Assembly: GCA_964504385.1 (NCBI GenBank)
Contig: CAZDEF010000073.1
Location: 1 to 12,128, forward strand
Length of the DNA: 12,128 bases
Direction: 5' to 3'
From: Limiplasma sp964504385
Lineage (GTDB): Bacteria > Bacillota > Clostridia > Christensenellales > Aristaeellaceae
The notes under the pieces are model-generated. The model ran no database searches. It was not told the DNA's origin and saw only the letters and a list, made by a program, of their open reading frames with translations. The translations under genes were made by a program, and so were the position numbers. Below are positions 1 through 6,759 of this stretch, piece by piece (positions within the stretch are counted from its first letter, which is position 1; every line of letters begins with the position of its first letter).

Positions 1-83
1 TTGGCTCTCTGTTTTCTATTCCTTTTTTGTTACCTATGTATTGTACCTCAACAAAATTGTAACGCTACAGATGTCATTTGCCA

Positions 84-112
84 TTGACTAATTATGGTTA
101 ATGTGGTAAAGT
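84..112 (+). promoter_or_regulatory. Predicted sigma-A promoter of the YbjN-like gene
   Basis: TTGACT (84-89) and TAAAGT (107-112) are separated by exactly 17 bases, and TG at 104-105 gives an extended -10. Transcription would start near 119, leaving a leader of about 145 nt before the ATG at 265. The leader holds a perfect small hairpin, CTCTAA (200-205) with TTAGAG (211-216), which is too weak to be a terminator. No gene was found in 1-264 on either strand. Confidence 0.5.
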
Positions 113-264
113 ATTATTGCTACTTATCAAATCACTCCTTTTGCTGAAACACAAAACGAAAAAGCGCTCTGCGATTAACCGTTTTTTCTCCAGTATCACC
201 TCTAATTACTTTAGAGTGCTCCAGATTTATAGCGTAAAGTACAAAAAGGAAGGGGGAATGAACT

Positions 265-834
265 ATGGCAAACCCGTTTGATAAGATGATCGAGGATCTC
301 AAGAATGACGATGCACCTGTAGTCCTCAGTGAGGAAAACAAGGACTACATGGAAAATGCTGTCACAGTCAAAGAGTTTCTCGATGAAAACGACTGGGATT
401 ACAGCACTAGCGAGCTTCAGAGCGACCTTGTCCTTTATGAGCTTAGCTTAGGAGCTCACAATATCAAGCTTCAGATTAAGATTTTTGTTGGAGCGAATCC
501 CAATAGTTGCCGTATTAATGTGATTCTCCCCATCACGGCAGATGCTACTTATGAGTATCCCCTCTGCAAATTGCTGGCAAAGGAAAACCTCACCAAGCGG
601 TTTGGCTCCTTCAAGTATGATGAGCGTGACGGCGAGATTACCTATGAGCACAGCTTCCTCACACGCCACGGGATCTTCAAGGATGATTTTACAAGCTATT
701 TCCAGGCTGTACTAGGATCTGTTGTTTCAAGTTATGATGATATCCGTAAATGCTGTGTTGGTCGCTTCAAGGATGAGGAATTAAACGAGATTCTGAAGAA
801 GGTCCATGATCTTGTCAGCGACATCGGCGAGTGA
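265..834 (+). CDS. YbjN-like domain protein (small acidic cytoplasmic protein)
   Basis: This 189-residue protein has no signal peptide or membrane segment and is strongly acidic at its N-terminus. The ATG at 265 is preceded by a purine-rich AAGGAAGGGGG ribosome binding site (246-256). The pattern suggests the YbjN / type III secretion chaperone-like fold: an early helix ending in VKEFLDENDWDY (about residues 35-46), beta strands around LYELSLG and INVILP, then FGSFKYDERDGEITYEHSF (about 112-130), and a long C-terminal helix containing VSSYDDIRKCCVGRF (about 153-167). YbjN-family proteins in Enterobacteria are called sensory transduction regulators, but their biochemical role is unclear, so no function is assigned. 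The gene and its flanks are AT-richer than everything after about 1980 and lie next to a decaying transposase, which suggests acquired or mobile-element-associated DNA. The assignment rests on pattern only; an unrelated immunity- or chaperone-like protein is possible. Confidence 0.6.
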   Translation: MANPFDKMIEDLKNDDAPVVLSEENKDYMENAVTVKEFLDENDWDYSTSELQSDLVLYELSLGAHNIKLQIKIFVGANPNSCRINVILPITADATYEYPLCKLLAKENLTKRFGSFKYDERDGEITYEHSFLTRHGIFKDDFTSYFQAVLGSVVSSYDDIRKCCVGRFKDEELNEILKKVHDLVSDIGE

Positions 835-888
835 AGAGGCCTTGGCAAGCAGGGCACGGCGGTACCCATTCGTGCAAAACTTATAAGC

Positions 889-904
889 CCCTGCCGCAGC
901 AGGG
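889..904. repeat. Short perfect inverted repeat in the spacer before the transposase
   Basis: CCCTGC (889-894), loop CGCA, GCAGGG (899-904). It follows a looser GCACG (854-858) / CGTGC (871-875) pair and precedes the long hairpin at 918-947. No T-run follows, so it is not a terminator by itself. It may be part of the left end of the insertion-sequence remnant. Confidence 0.4.
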
Positions 905-917
905 ACTCCAGCCTGTC

Positions 918-947
918 GAAAAAGTCCAGCGAAAGCTGGGCTTTTTC
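918..947. terminator. Long hairpin, probable terminator between the YbjN-like gene and the transposase remnant
   Basis: GAAAAAGTCCAGC (918-930) pairs with GCTGGGCTTTTTC (935-947) around a GAAA tetraloop (931-934). All 13 pairs form, with a single G-U wobble. The A-run on the left arm and T-run on the right arm let it act as a terminator in both directions. It lies about 85 bp after the YbjN-like stop and about 50 bp before the transposase start, so it could end the upstream transcript or belong to the insertion sequence, shielding its transposase from readthrough. Confidence 0.6.
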
Positions 948-999
948 GCATACACAATGATAGAATAAGAGAAAAGTGTGAAAGAAGCGAGCAGAAACG

Positions 1000-1909
1000 T
1001 TGAACCAGCAACAGGAGCTTAGACGACAAGTAGTAGAAATACTGAACATGGAGGATCTTGTGCCCGAAGATCATCTGCTCAGATAGATCGACAGAGCGGT
1101 AGATCTCATTCGCATCTACGCTTTCGTGGAAGAATCGTACTGCAAAGGCAACAGCCGTCCGAGCGAAGATCCGGTGGTACTGTACAAGATCGTCATCATC
1201 CAGCATCTGTTGGGGATCCCTTCGTTGAGAAGAACCATGGGGGGAAAAATCAAATTCAATGTGGCATACCGGTGGTTTTTGGGCTATGCCCTCAGCGATG
1301 AACTGTCGCATTTTTCAACGGTGAGCTATAACTTCCGCCACCGCTTTACCTCAGCTACCATAGAGCAGGTATTCCAGTGGCTCCTGTACGAAGCCGACCG
1401 TGCGGGATGCCTTGCGCCGGAAGCAGAGTATATTGACGGAACGCACATCAAGGCCGATGCCAACATCCACCGCAAAATCAAGCAGGAAGTGTCAACAGCC
1501 GCTAACTGTTTGAGACAATCAACCGCAACGGGAAAAACCACGGAAAGCTACCTTTCAAGGATGATGGAGACCAGCCGCCGGAAGGGAAGGAAGTCACTGT
1601 TTCCATGATCGATCCGGAAAGCGGTATGTTCCGAATAGGGGATCCAAGCACTGTTTTGCCGATGAAGCGCGCACTGCCTGCGACGAGCGTGGCTTTGTGC
1701 TGGATACCGTTGTAACCACAGGAAACATCCATAACAGCGCAGCTTTTCATCCGCTGTACAATCGACTGACCGCCAATTTCCCTCTGTTCCACGCTGTCAT
1801 TACGGACTCGGCTTACAAAATACCGTAGATCTGCAAACGCATCTTTGATGATGGGCGCGTTTTCTCCACTGCTTACAAACGTCCCCTCATTTCTTCATTT
1901 GCAAAGTAG
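1000..1909 (+). pseudogene. Degraded, 3'-truncated IS1182-family (DDE) transposase
   Basis: Conceptual reading from a TTG at 1000 gives MEDLVPEDHLLR, then a TAG stop (1084-1086) where the family usually has Lys. The same frame continues with VEESYCKGNSRPSEDPVVLYK, FNVAYRWFLGYALSDE, HFSTVSYNFRHRF and YIDGTHIKADANIHRK, holding the first catalytic Asp. Near 1505 the frame shifts (LFETINRNGKNHGKLPFKDDG), and near 1640 it shifts again (SKHCFADEARTACDERGFVLDTVVTTGN). This frame carries VITDSAYK with the second catalytic Asp, a second stop (TAG, 1826-1828), and ICKRIFDDGRVFSTAYKRP. Similarity ends just after that, near 1890, so the region with the catalytic Glu and the right end are missing. With two stops, two frameshifts and a truncation it cannot encode an active transposase. 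The family call is from memory of IS1182-like proteins; related IS5-type groups share the N-terminal domain. No clear terminal inverted repeats or target duplication were found. Confidence 0.85.
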
Positions 1910-1927
1910 CGCGCATGGTGGTATACT
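1899..1927 (+). promoter_or_regulatory. Predicted extended -10 promoter of pgcA, on the edge of the IS remnant
   Basis: TTGCAA (1899-1904), a 17-base spacer and TATACT (1922-1927), with TG at 1919-1920 one base before the -10. Transcription would start near 1934, giving a leader of about 58 nt. The -35 lies in the last readable bases of the transposase remnant (the TTTGCAAAG before its terminal TAG). Confidence 0.65.
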
Positions 1928-1991
1928 ATTTTTGGGATTTTCCCGGATGAGACCTAACAATGCAATAGACCTGAGAAAGAGGTGCTGAACC

Positions 1992-3719
1992 ATGGGCTAT
2001 CGTGAAAATTATCAGGCGTGGCTCGAAGCCTTTGCCAATGACGAAGATACCATGAAGGACCTGCGCGCTATCGAGCAGGATGAAAAGGAAAAGGAAGACC
2101 GTTTTTACCGGAACCTCAGCTTCGGCACCGCCGGCATGCGCGGCGTGTTGGGCGCGGGTATGAACCGTATGAATATCTATACCGTCCGCCGCGCCACGCA
2201 GGGACTGGCGGATTACCTGATCGAAGATAACGCCGAAAACAAGGAGCGCGGCGTGGTCATCGGCTATGACAGCCGCCGTATGAGCACCGAGTTCGCACTG
2301 GAGACCGCGCTGGTGCTGTGCGCCAACGGGATCAAGACCTACCTGTTCGACGCGCTGCGCCCCGTGGCGCTGCTGTCCTTCGGCGTGCGTCATCTGGGCG
2401 CCAAGGCCGGCGTGGTCATCACGGCCAGCCATAACCCCCCGCAGTACAACGGCTATAAGGTGTACGGCGAGGACGGCGCACAGCTGGGCCCCGAAGCAGC
2501 TGCCGCTGTGACGGAAAAGATCAACGCGCTCACTTTTACCGAAGCCAAGCGCATGACCGAGGAGGAAGCCAAGGCCTGCGGTCTGCTGCACATCATCGGC
2601 AATGCGGAAGTGGACGACGACTACATCGCGCTGGTCAAGACCCTGTCCATCAACCCGGACGTGGTAGCCGAGGCCGGTAAGAACCTCAAGATCGTCTATA
2701 CCCCCATCCACGGCAGCGGCAATGTGCCGGTGCGCCGTATCCTCAAGGAGATCGGCATCACCAACGTGAGCGTGGTCAAGGAGCAGGAAGCGCCCGACCC
2801 CAACTTCTCCACCGTCAAGGTGCCCAACCCCGAGGATCCCGCCGCCTTCACGCTGGCTATCAAGCTGGCCAATGAAGTGGGCGCGGACGCCATCTTCGGC
2901 ACCGACCCCGACTGCGACCGTCTGGGCGTGGCCGTGCGCCAGAAGGACGGCAGCTTCAAACTGCTCACCGGCAACCAGATCGGCTGCCTGATGCTGTACT
3001 ACATCCTGTCCTCCAAGCAGGCGCAGGGCACGCTGCCCGACAATGGCGCGGTGGTCAAGTCCATCGTGTCCACCGAGCTGGCGCATGCCATCGCCGATGC
3101 CTTCGGCGTGGCCATCTTCGACACGCTCACCGGCTTCAAGTTCATCGGCGAAAAGATCCAGCAGTTCCAGGATACCGGCAGCCATACCTTCCTGTTCGGC
3201 TTCGAGGAGAGCTACGGCTTCCTGTCCAGCACCTTCGTGCGCGATAAGGACGGCGTGAACGCCTCCCTGCTCATCGCCGAGGCGGCGGCCTACTATTCCA
3301 CCATGGGCAAGACCCTCACCGATGTGATGGCCGAGATCTTTGAAAAGTACGGCTACTATCTGGAGCATGTGGAATCCACCACCCTGCCGGGTATCGACGG
3401 CCTGAAGGTGATGGGCGAGATCATGACCCGCATCCGCAATAATCCGCCGACCGAGATCGGCGGTGTGAAGGTGAAGCGCGTGCTGGATATCCAGCGCGGC
3501 ACCGAAACCGATGTGGCCACCGGCGAAGTGAAGAAGCTGGACTACCCCGAGAGCGATGTGCTGTACTTCGCCATGGAGGGCGGCCACTTCGTGTGCGTGC
3601 GCCCCAGCGGCACCGAGCCCAAGATCAAGCTGTACGTCAACGTCAATGACCGAGAAGAAGCCAAGGCCCAGGCGCTGCTCGCCACCCTGACCGCTTCTGC
3701 CCAGCAGCTGCTGAAGTAA
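1992..3719 (+). CDS. pgcA: Alpha-phosphohexomutase (phosphoglucomutase / phosphomannomutase)
   Basis: This cytoplasmic enzyme interconverts hexose 1-phosphate and 6-phosphate, linking glycolysis to UDP-glucose, glycolipid and cell-wall polysaccharide synthesis. All four loops of the alpha-D-phosphohexomutase superfamily are intact. They are the active-site loop TASHNPPQYNGYK with phosphoserine Ser146, the metal loop GTDPDCDR (Asp305, Asp307, Asp309), the sugar-specificity loop GFEESYG (Glu405, Ser407) and the phosphate-binding loop RPSGTEPK (537-544). The length of 575 residues and the collinear N-terminus (FGTAGMRG, NRMNIYTVR) match Bacillus subtilis PgcA (about 580) rather than the shorter GlmM or the 450-residue ManB type. 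The ATG at 1992 follows AAAGAGGTG (1976-1984). The gene appears monocistronic, with its own promoter at 1899-1927 and a terminator just after the stop. Preference for glucose or mannose cannot be read from the sequence. Confidence 0.95.
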   Translation: MGYRENYQAWLEAFANDEDTMKDLRAIEQDEKEKEDRFYRNLSFGTAGMRGVLGAGMNRMNIYTVRRATQGLADYLIEDNAENKERGVVIGYDSRRMSTEFALETALVLCANGIKTYLFDALRPVALLSFGVRHLGAKAGVVITASHNPPQYNGYKVYGEDGAQLGPEAAAAVTEKINALTFTEAKRMTEEEAKACGLLHIIGNAEVDDDYIALVKTLSINPDVVAEAGKNLKIVYTPIHGSGNVPVRRILKEIGITNVSVVKEQEAPDPNFSTVKVPNPEDPAAFTLAIKLANEVGADAIFGTDPDCDRLGVAVRQKDGSFKLLTGNQIGCLMLYYILSSKQAQGTLPDNGAVVKSIVSTELAHAIADAFGVAIFDTLTGFKFIGEKIQQFQDTGSHTFLFGFEESYGFLSSTFVRDKDGVNASLLIAEAAAYYSTMGKTLTDVMAEIFEKYGYYLEHVESTTLPGIDGLKVMGEIMTRIRNNPPTEIGGVKVKRVLDIQRGTETDVATGEVKKLDYPESDVLYFAMEGGHFVCVRPSGTEPKIKLYVNVNDREEAKAQALLATLTASAQQLLK

Positions 3720-3733
3720 AGAAGAAGGGTTTT

Positions 3734-3779
3734 CCCCGCTCTTCGCGCACAGACAGCGTGCGGAGAGCGGGGCTTCTTT
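3734..3779 (+). terminator. Rho-independent terminator of pgcA
   Basis: CCCCGCTC (3734-3741) pairs with GAGCGGGG (3765-3772). The inner part forms a further imperfect stem (CGCAC with GTGCG). It is followed by the pyrimidine run CTTCTTTC, which can pair with GAAGAAG just after the stop codon. Confidence 0.75.
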
Positions 3780-3821
3780 CATCCCTAACGGATCCACTGT
3801 GAATCAAATGAGGAACCCCGT

Positions 3822-4658
3822 ATGACCCGAAAGCTCCGAATGGTCTCCCTGCTGCTGGCACTGCTCCTGATCGTGCCGACCGTCTGCGCAGCGCAGTCGT
3901 TTGATATCCCCTCGCTGGCCCCCGGCTACACGGTGCCCAATCTAGAAAACGCCGCGCAGCTCACGGGCGAGGATCATCCCTTTCAGGTTGCTGAGCTGGG
4001 CGATATGGCAGCAGGCGATCTGGACGGCAAGGCCTATACCATTGTGTATACCGGCACGAACGACGCCACGCGCCAGAAGCTGGCCGCGCTGGTGCAGCAG
4101 CAGTATGACGAGCTGGAAAAGGAAACGGGCGTTTCGGTTCAGCGCGAGGATGTGAAGGTGAACGGCACCGACGCCCTGCTGTACACCTATCCCAACGGCG
4201 GACGGGTGCTGTATGCGCTGGCGCTGGCGGATACCGAACCGCTGATGCTGATCGAACAGGACTGCCAGCTGACGCTGGCGGAAGGCCCGCAGAAGACGGA
4301 TTTTGTGATCGACATTCCCACGCAGCCTGTCGCCAAGAGCAAGACCCTGCCGCCCAAATTCGGCAGATCCGGCAGTGTGGGCTATATTGGCTTCAACTCT
4401 GCTGTTTACAACTTTACCGGCACCAGCTCCGATGTGGGGGATTATATCATAAAGCTGGTGGATGCCGGCTACCAGATGAGCAAGCAGGAAGTGGGGACCA
4501 GCGATATCACCATGGTCTTCTATAACGAAGCGGAGGACATCGAGCTGGAGATCGAACAGATGCTTTCCTACACCAGTTCCGCCAGCACCATCCTGATCAC
4601 CTATTACGGGGTTTGCCCGGATGGCGAGATCGTGGATGGCAAGATCGTAACGAAGTAA
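3822..4658 (+). CDS. Exported protein of unknown function, paralogue of the next gene
   Basis: This 278-residue protein starts at an ATG preceded by TGAGGA (3809-3814). It has a clear signal peptide: basic MTRKLR, a hydrophobic stretch SLLLALLLIVP, and a signal peptidase I site after VCA or VCAA (residues 23-24). The mature protein should be outside the membrane. Residues about 38-130 form a domain shared with the downstream gene, marked by VPNLENA (38-44), FQVAELGD (54-61) and VNGTDALLYTYPNGGRVL (113-130). The C-terminal half (about 175-278) contains SGSVGYIGFNSAVYNF and an acidic segment EAEDIELEIEQM, and has no counterpart in the neighbour. No enzyme motif is recognised. No promoter is obvious in the 40 bp after the pgcA terminator, so expression may depend on readthrough or a weak promoter. 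Only 33 bp separate it from the next gene, so the two are probably co-transcribed. Confidence 0.85.
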   Translation: MTRKLRMVSLLLALLLIVPTVCAAQSFDIPSLAPGYTVPNLENAAQLTGEDHPFQVAELGDMAAGDLDGKAYTIVYTGTNDATRQKLAALVQQQYDELEKETGVSVQREDVKVNGTDALLYTYPNGGRVLYALALADTEPLMLIEQDCQLTLAEGPQKTDFVIDIPTQPVAKSKTLPPKFGRSGSVGYIGFNSAVYNFTGTSSDVGDYIIKLVDAGYQMSKQEVGTSDITMVFYNEAEDIELEIEQMLSYTSSASTILITYYGVCPDGEIVDGKIVTK

Positions 4659-4691
4659 AGCCTGTTTTTGATCATGAAGGAGCGTGCGCGG

Positions 4692-5405
4692 ATGAGAAAA
4701 ATGCTGTGCGTGCTGCTGGTATTGCTGCTGTTGCTGCCCGCCTGCGGGCTGGCCGAGACGAAGACCTATCCCGTGCCCAATCTGGAAAATGCGCATCTGA
4801 TTTCTTCGGATGCTGGCGAGCCTGCGTTTCAGCTGAGCGAGCTAGGGGAGGCGAACGCCGGCGGATGGACGTCGACGGCCTATGCCATCACCCCAACGGG
4901 GCAGAATAGCGGCATACAGAAGAAGTGGACGCAGGATCCTGAAGCGGTGATGGATGGGCTGTTCCAACGGCTGGAGAAAGAGAACGGGCAGCAAAGCGCC
5001 GTGCAGGAGGCGCGCCTGTCCTGCAGGGACGCCACGGTGAACGGAACATCCGCCCTGCTGTATACCTACCCCAACGGAGGCCGCGTGCTGGTAGCGCCGG
5101 AACTGTCCGTGGTGATGATCGAAGCGGGCTATGGGCTGTATCTGGAGAAAGCTGTTGCGGCAGAAACAGCCAAAGAGCCGTCCGCTCCGCAACCCTCCGA
5201 CCGCAGCGGCACGGCGTTCGAATGGCGGGGCAGCGGCTGGCCAAAGGCGGATGATCGGTGCTTCTCCTGCGGCGGCACGGGCATCTGTCAGGTCTGCTAC
5301 GGCCGCAGACGGTACTATGTGACTGGATATGGCGTGACGAAGGGCACCTATGTGAACTGCGCGGGGTGCGACGGCACGGGGAAATGTGCCTATTGCACGC
5401 CGTGA
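4692..5405 (+). CDS. Exported protein with DnaJ-like eight-cysteine zinc-finger C-terminus
   Basis: The preferred start is ATG 4692, nine bases after AAGGAG (4677-4682); the ATG at 4674 would place charged residues before the signal peptide. The product is 237 residues. MRKMLCVLLVLLLLLPACGLAET is an export signal with either a signal peptidase I site after GLA (21) or a lipobox-like LPAC (Cys18) making it a lipoprotein. Residues about 26-133 are homologous to the preceding gene (VPNLENA 28-34, FQLSELGE 46-53, VNGTSALLYTYPNGGRVL 116-133). After a Pro/Ser/Ala-rich linker, the C-terminus carries four CxxC pairs: C190/C193, C199/C202, C223/C226 and C232/C235. They are arranged as two CxxCxGTGxCxxC units, as in the DnaJ cysteine-rich zinc domain. 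No J-domain or other chaperone part is present, so a DnaJ role is not implied. Plausible roles are metal binding or protein contact at the cell surface. A strong terminator follows. Confidence 0.85.
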   Translation: MRKMLCVLLVLLLLLPACGLAETKTYPVPNLENAHLISSDAGEPAFQLSELGEANAGGWTSTAYAITPTGQNSGIQKKWTQDPEAVMDGLFQRLEKENGQQSAVQEARLSCRDATVNGTSALLYTYPNGGRVLVAPELSVVMIEAGYGLYLEKAVAAETAKEPSAPQPSDRSGTAFEWRGSGWPKADDRCFSCGGTGICQVCYGRRRYYVTGYGVTKGTYVNCAGCDGTGKCAYCTP

Positions 5406-5410
5406 ATCAG

Positions 5411-5445
5411 GCCCGTTCTTCTGAAAAAGGGAGAACGGGCTTTTC
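5411..5445 (+). terminator. Rho-independent terminator after the exported paralogue pair
   Basis: GCCCGTTCT (5411-5419) pairs perfectly with AGAACGGGC (5432-5440), followed by TTTTC. It begins six bases after the stop codon of the zinc-finger gene. Confidence 0.85.
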
Positions 5446-5548
5446 ATATGCGGGCGCTTTTTGTCCGGATGTGCCCTTGACGGAGCACGGTCTTTTTCCG
5501 TATGATAGGACGCTATCGGATGGATTTTCAAGATGGTGCGCTTTCCGG

Positions 5549-5577
5549 TTGAAATGAACGTCAAACAGGTGTACAAT
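5549..5577 (+). promoter_or_regulatory. Predicted sigma-A promoter of the LysR gene
   Basis: TTGAAA (5549-5554) and TACAAT (5572-5577) with a 17-base spacer; transcription would start near 5584. Just downstream, TTTGT (5589-5593) and ACAAA (5604-5608) form a loose inverted repeat that could be an autoregulatory LysR site, though this is weak evidence. The rest of 5446-5548 shows no gene or clear signal. Confidence 0.6.
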
Positions 5578-5652
5578 AAAGGACGAACTTTGTTAATGGA
5601 TTCACAAACTTATCAAAGCGTTTTGGGAAAATGAAGGAAGGGGGGAAGCGCT

Positions 5653-6612
5653 GTGGACATGAAGCAGTTGATCACCTTCAGAACACTGGCCAAAACCCTG
5701 AATTATCAGAAGGCAGCCGAGCAGCTGCAGTATGCGCCTTCCACGCTGTTCAAGCACATTCAGCTGCTGGAGCAGGAGCTGGGCGTGAACCTGTTTTTCA
5801 AGCAGGGGCGTCAGCTGTGCCTGACGGCGGAGGGCAACACCTTTGTGGAGCATGCGGATAAAATACTGGAAAGTTACTACAACGCCGTAGACAGCATTTC
5901 CGCCACGCAGGTGCAGGAAAGCGCCATGATGCTGGGCGGCTGCGAGGTGAACACCGGCAACAGTCTGCTGCGTCTGCTCAACCAGTTTGCACAGCTCTAC
6001 CCGCGCTCGCGCGTCAGTCTGCTCACATCGCCCAACACCAGCGTGCCCCAGCTGGTGAAGAACGATCTGGTGGATCTGGGCTTTTACTATTGTGTGGACG
6101 GCAAGCCCCAGCCCGGGCTTGAAAGCGCGCGCCTCTACCGGGAGCCGGCCTATCTGCTCACCACCCGTTCCAACCCTATTTTGCAAAAGGGGCGGCTGGC
6201 GTATGAGGATCTGCGCGGCATGCCGTTCATCTACCCCCATGATACCTGCTGCTTCGTAGCTGAGCTGATGGCCCTGCTGAAGCGCCGGGACGTGAAGCTG
6301 GGCAACGTGACCTATCTGGGCAACATGAACCTGGTGGTGGATCAGGTGCGCGCGGAGCAGGCGCTGACCCTGATGCCGCACAGCGCCGTGGCCAATTTCT
6401 GCGCCACGCACGATATGGCCGTGCTGGATCTGGGCCAGCCGCGGCTGTGGGGCTGGGAAATGCTTCTGTACAAGAGCTACGAATCCCTGCGCCCGTTGGC
6501 CAAGGCGCTGCTGCGCCACGCGACGGACTATGCGCAGGAGCGCCTGCGCGAGGATCCTATGCTCAGCAATGAGTGGGCGGAGGATCTGACGGTCTCCAAG
6601 AAGATATTGTGA
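5653..6612 (+). CDS. LysR-family transcriptional regulator
   Basis: This 319-residue protein starts at GTG 5653, preceded by AAGGAAGGGGGG (5634-5645). The start gives MDMKQLITF, the typical LysR opening; ATG 5659 is an alternative two codons in. Residues 3-60 are the winged helix-turn-helix, with FRTLAKTLNYQKAAEQL, the recognition segment YAPSTLFKHIQLLEQELG and the wing LFFKQGRQLCLTAEG. A linker helix follows to about 85, then a periplasmic-binding-protein-like effector domain (about 90-295, including LLTSPNTSVPQLVKNDLVDLGFY and the hinge-like NPILQKGRLAYEDL). Members of this family usually activate a neighbouring gene when a small ligand binds. The next gene, 147 bp downstream in the same direction, is an exported reductase with a weak -35, so the likely job is sensing that enzyme's substrate. 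No terminator is seen after the stop, so some readthrough into the reductase is possible. The ligand cannot be inferred. Confidence 0.93.
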   Translation: MDMKQLITFRTLAKTLNYQKAAEQLQYAPSTLFKHIQLLEQELGVNLFFKQGRQLCLTAEGNTFVEHADKILESYYNAVDSISATQVQESAMMLGGCEVNTGNSLLRLLNQFAQLYPRSRVSLLTSPNTSVPQLVKNDLVDLGFYYCVDGKPQPGLESARLYREPAYLLTTRSNPILQKGRLAYEDLRGMPFIYPHDTCCFVAELMALLKRRDVKLGNVTYLGNMNLVVDQVRAEQALTLMPHSAVANFCATHDMAVLDLGQPRLWGWEMLLYKSYESLRPLAKALLRHATDYAQERLREDPMLSNEWAEDLTVSKKIL

Positions 6613-6638
6613 ATTTTCTGGCAATCATTTTCTTTTTT

Positions 6639-6728
6639 CGAATCGTTCATTTTCTTCTTTCGTATGCAGAACAAAGAAAAAACATTTATAATTGTAATAG
6701 GTTTCCGAATCGTCAGTTTCGGCTGACG
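6639..6728 (+). promoter_or_regulatory. Regulated promoter and leader of the exported reductase
   Basis: A perfect TATAAT lies at 6687-6692, but the -35 position (6664-6669, ATGCAG) is poor, as expected for an activator-dependent promoter. The octamer CGAATCGT occurs at 6639-6646 and again at 6706-6713, one copy on each side of the -10. TTCTTT (6655-6660) and AAAGAA (6673-6678) form an inverted repeat at the usual LysR activation position. In the leader, CGTCAG (6711-6716) and CTGACG (6723-6728) form a perfect hairpin around TTTCGG. Binding by the adjacent LysR protein is inferred from position. Confidence 0.5.
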
Positions 6729-6759
6729 TCTTAATGAAATGAAAGGGGAAAGAAACAAG

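Noticed and set aside
1000..1909. Functional transposase read through programmed frameshifting
   Set aside because: Besides two frame changes there are two in-frame stops, and the C-terminal third including the catalytic Glu is absent, so frameshifting could not restore an enzyme.
1926..3797. Minus-strand open frame of 623 codons opposite pgcA
   Set aside because: The plus strand encodes a complete phosphohexomutase with all catalytic loops; the antisense product is a compositional artefact.
6711..6728. Riboswitch or attenuator in the reductase leader
   Set aside because: Only one 6-bp hairpin is present, with no competing terminator, T-run or conserved aptamer-like pattern; it is kept only as a possible operator or leader hairpin.
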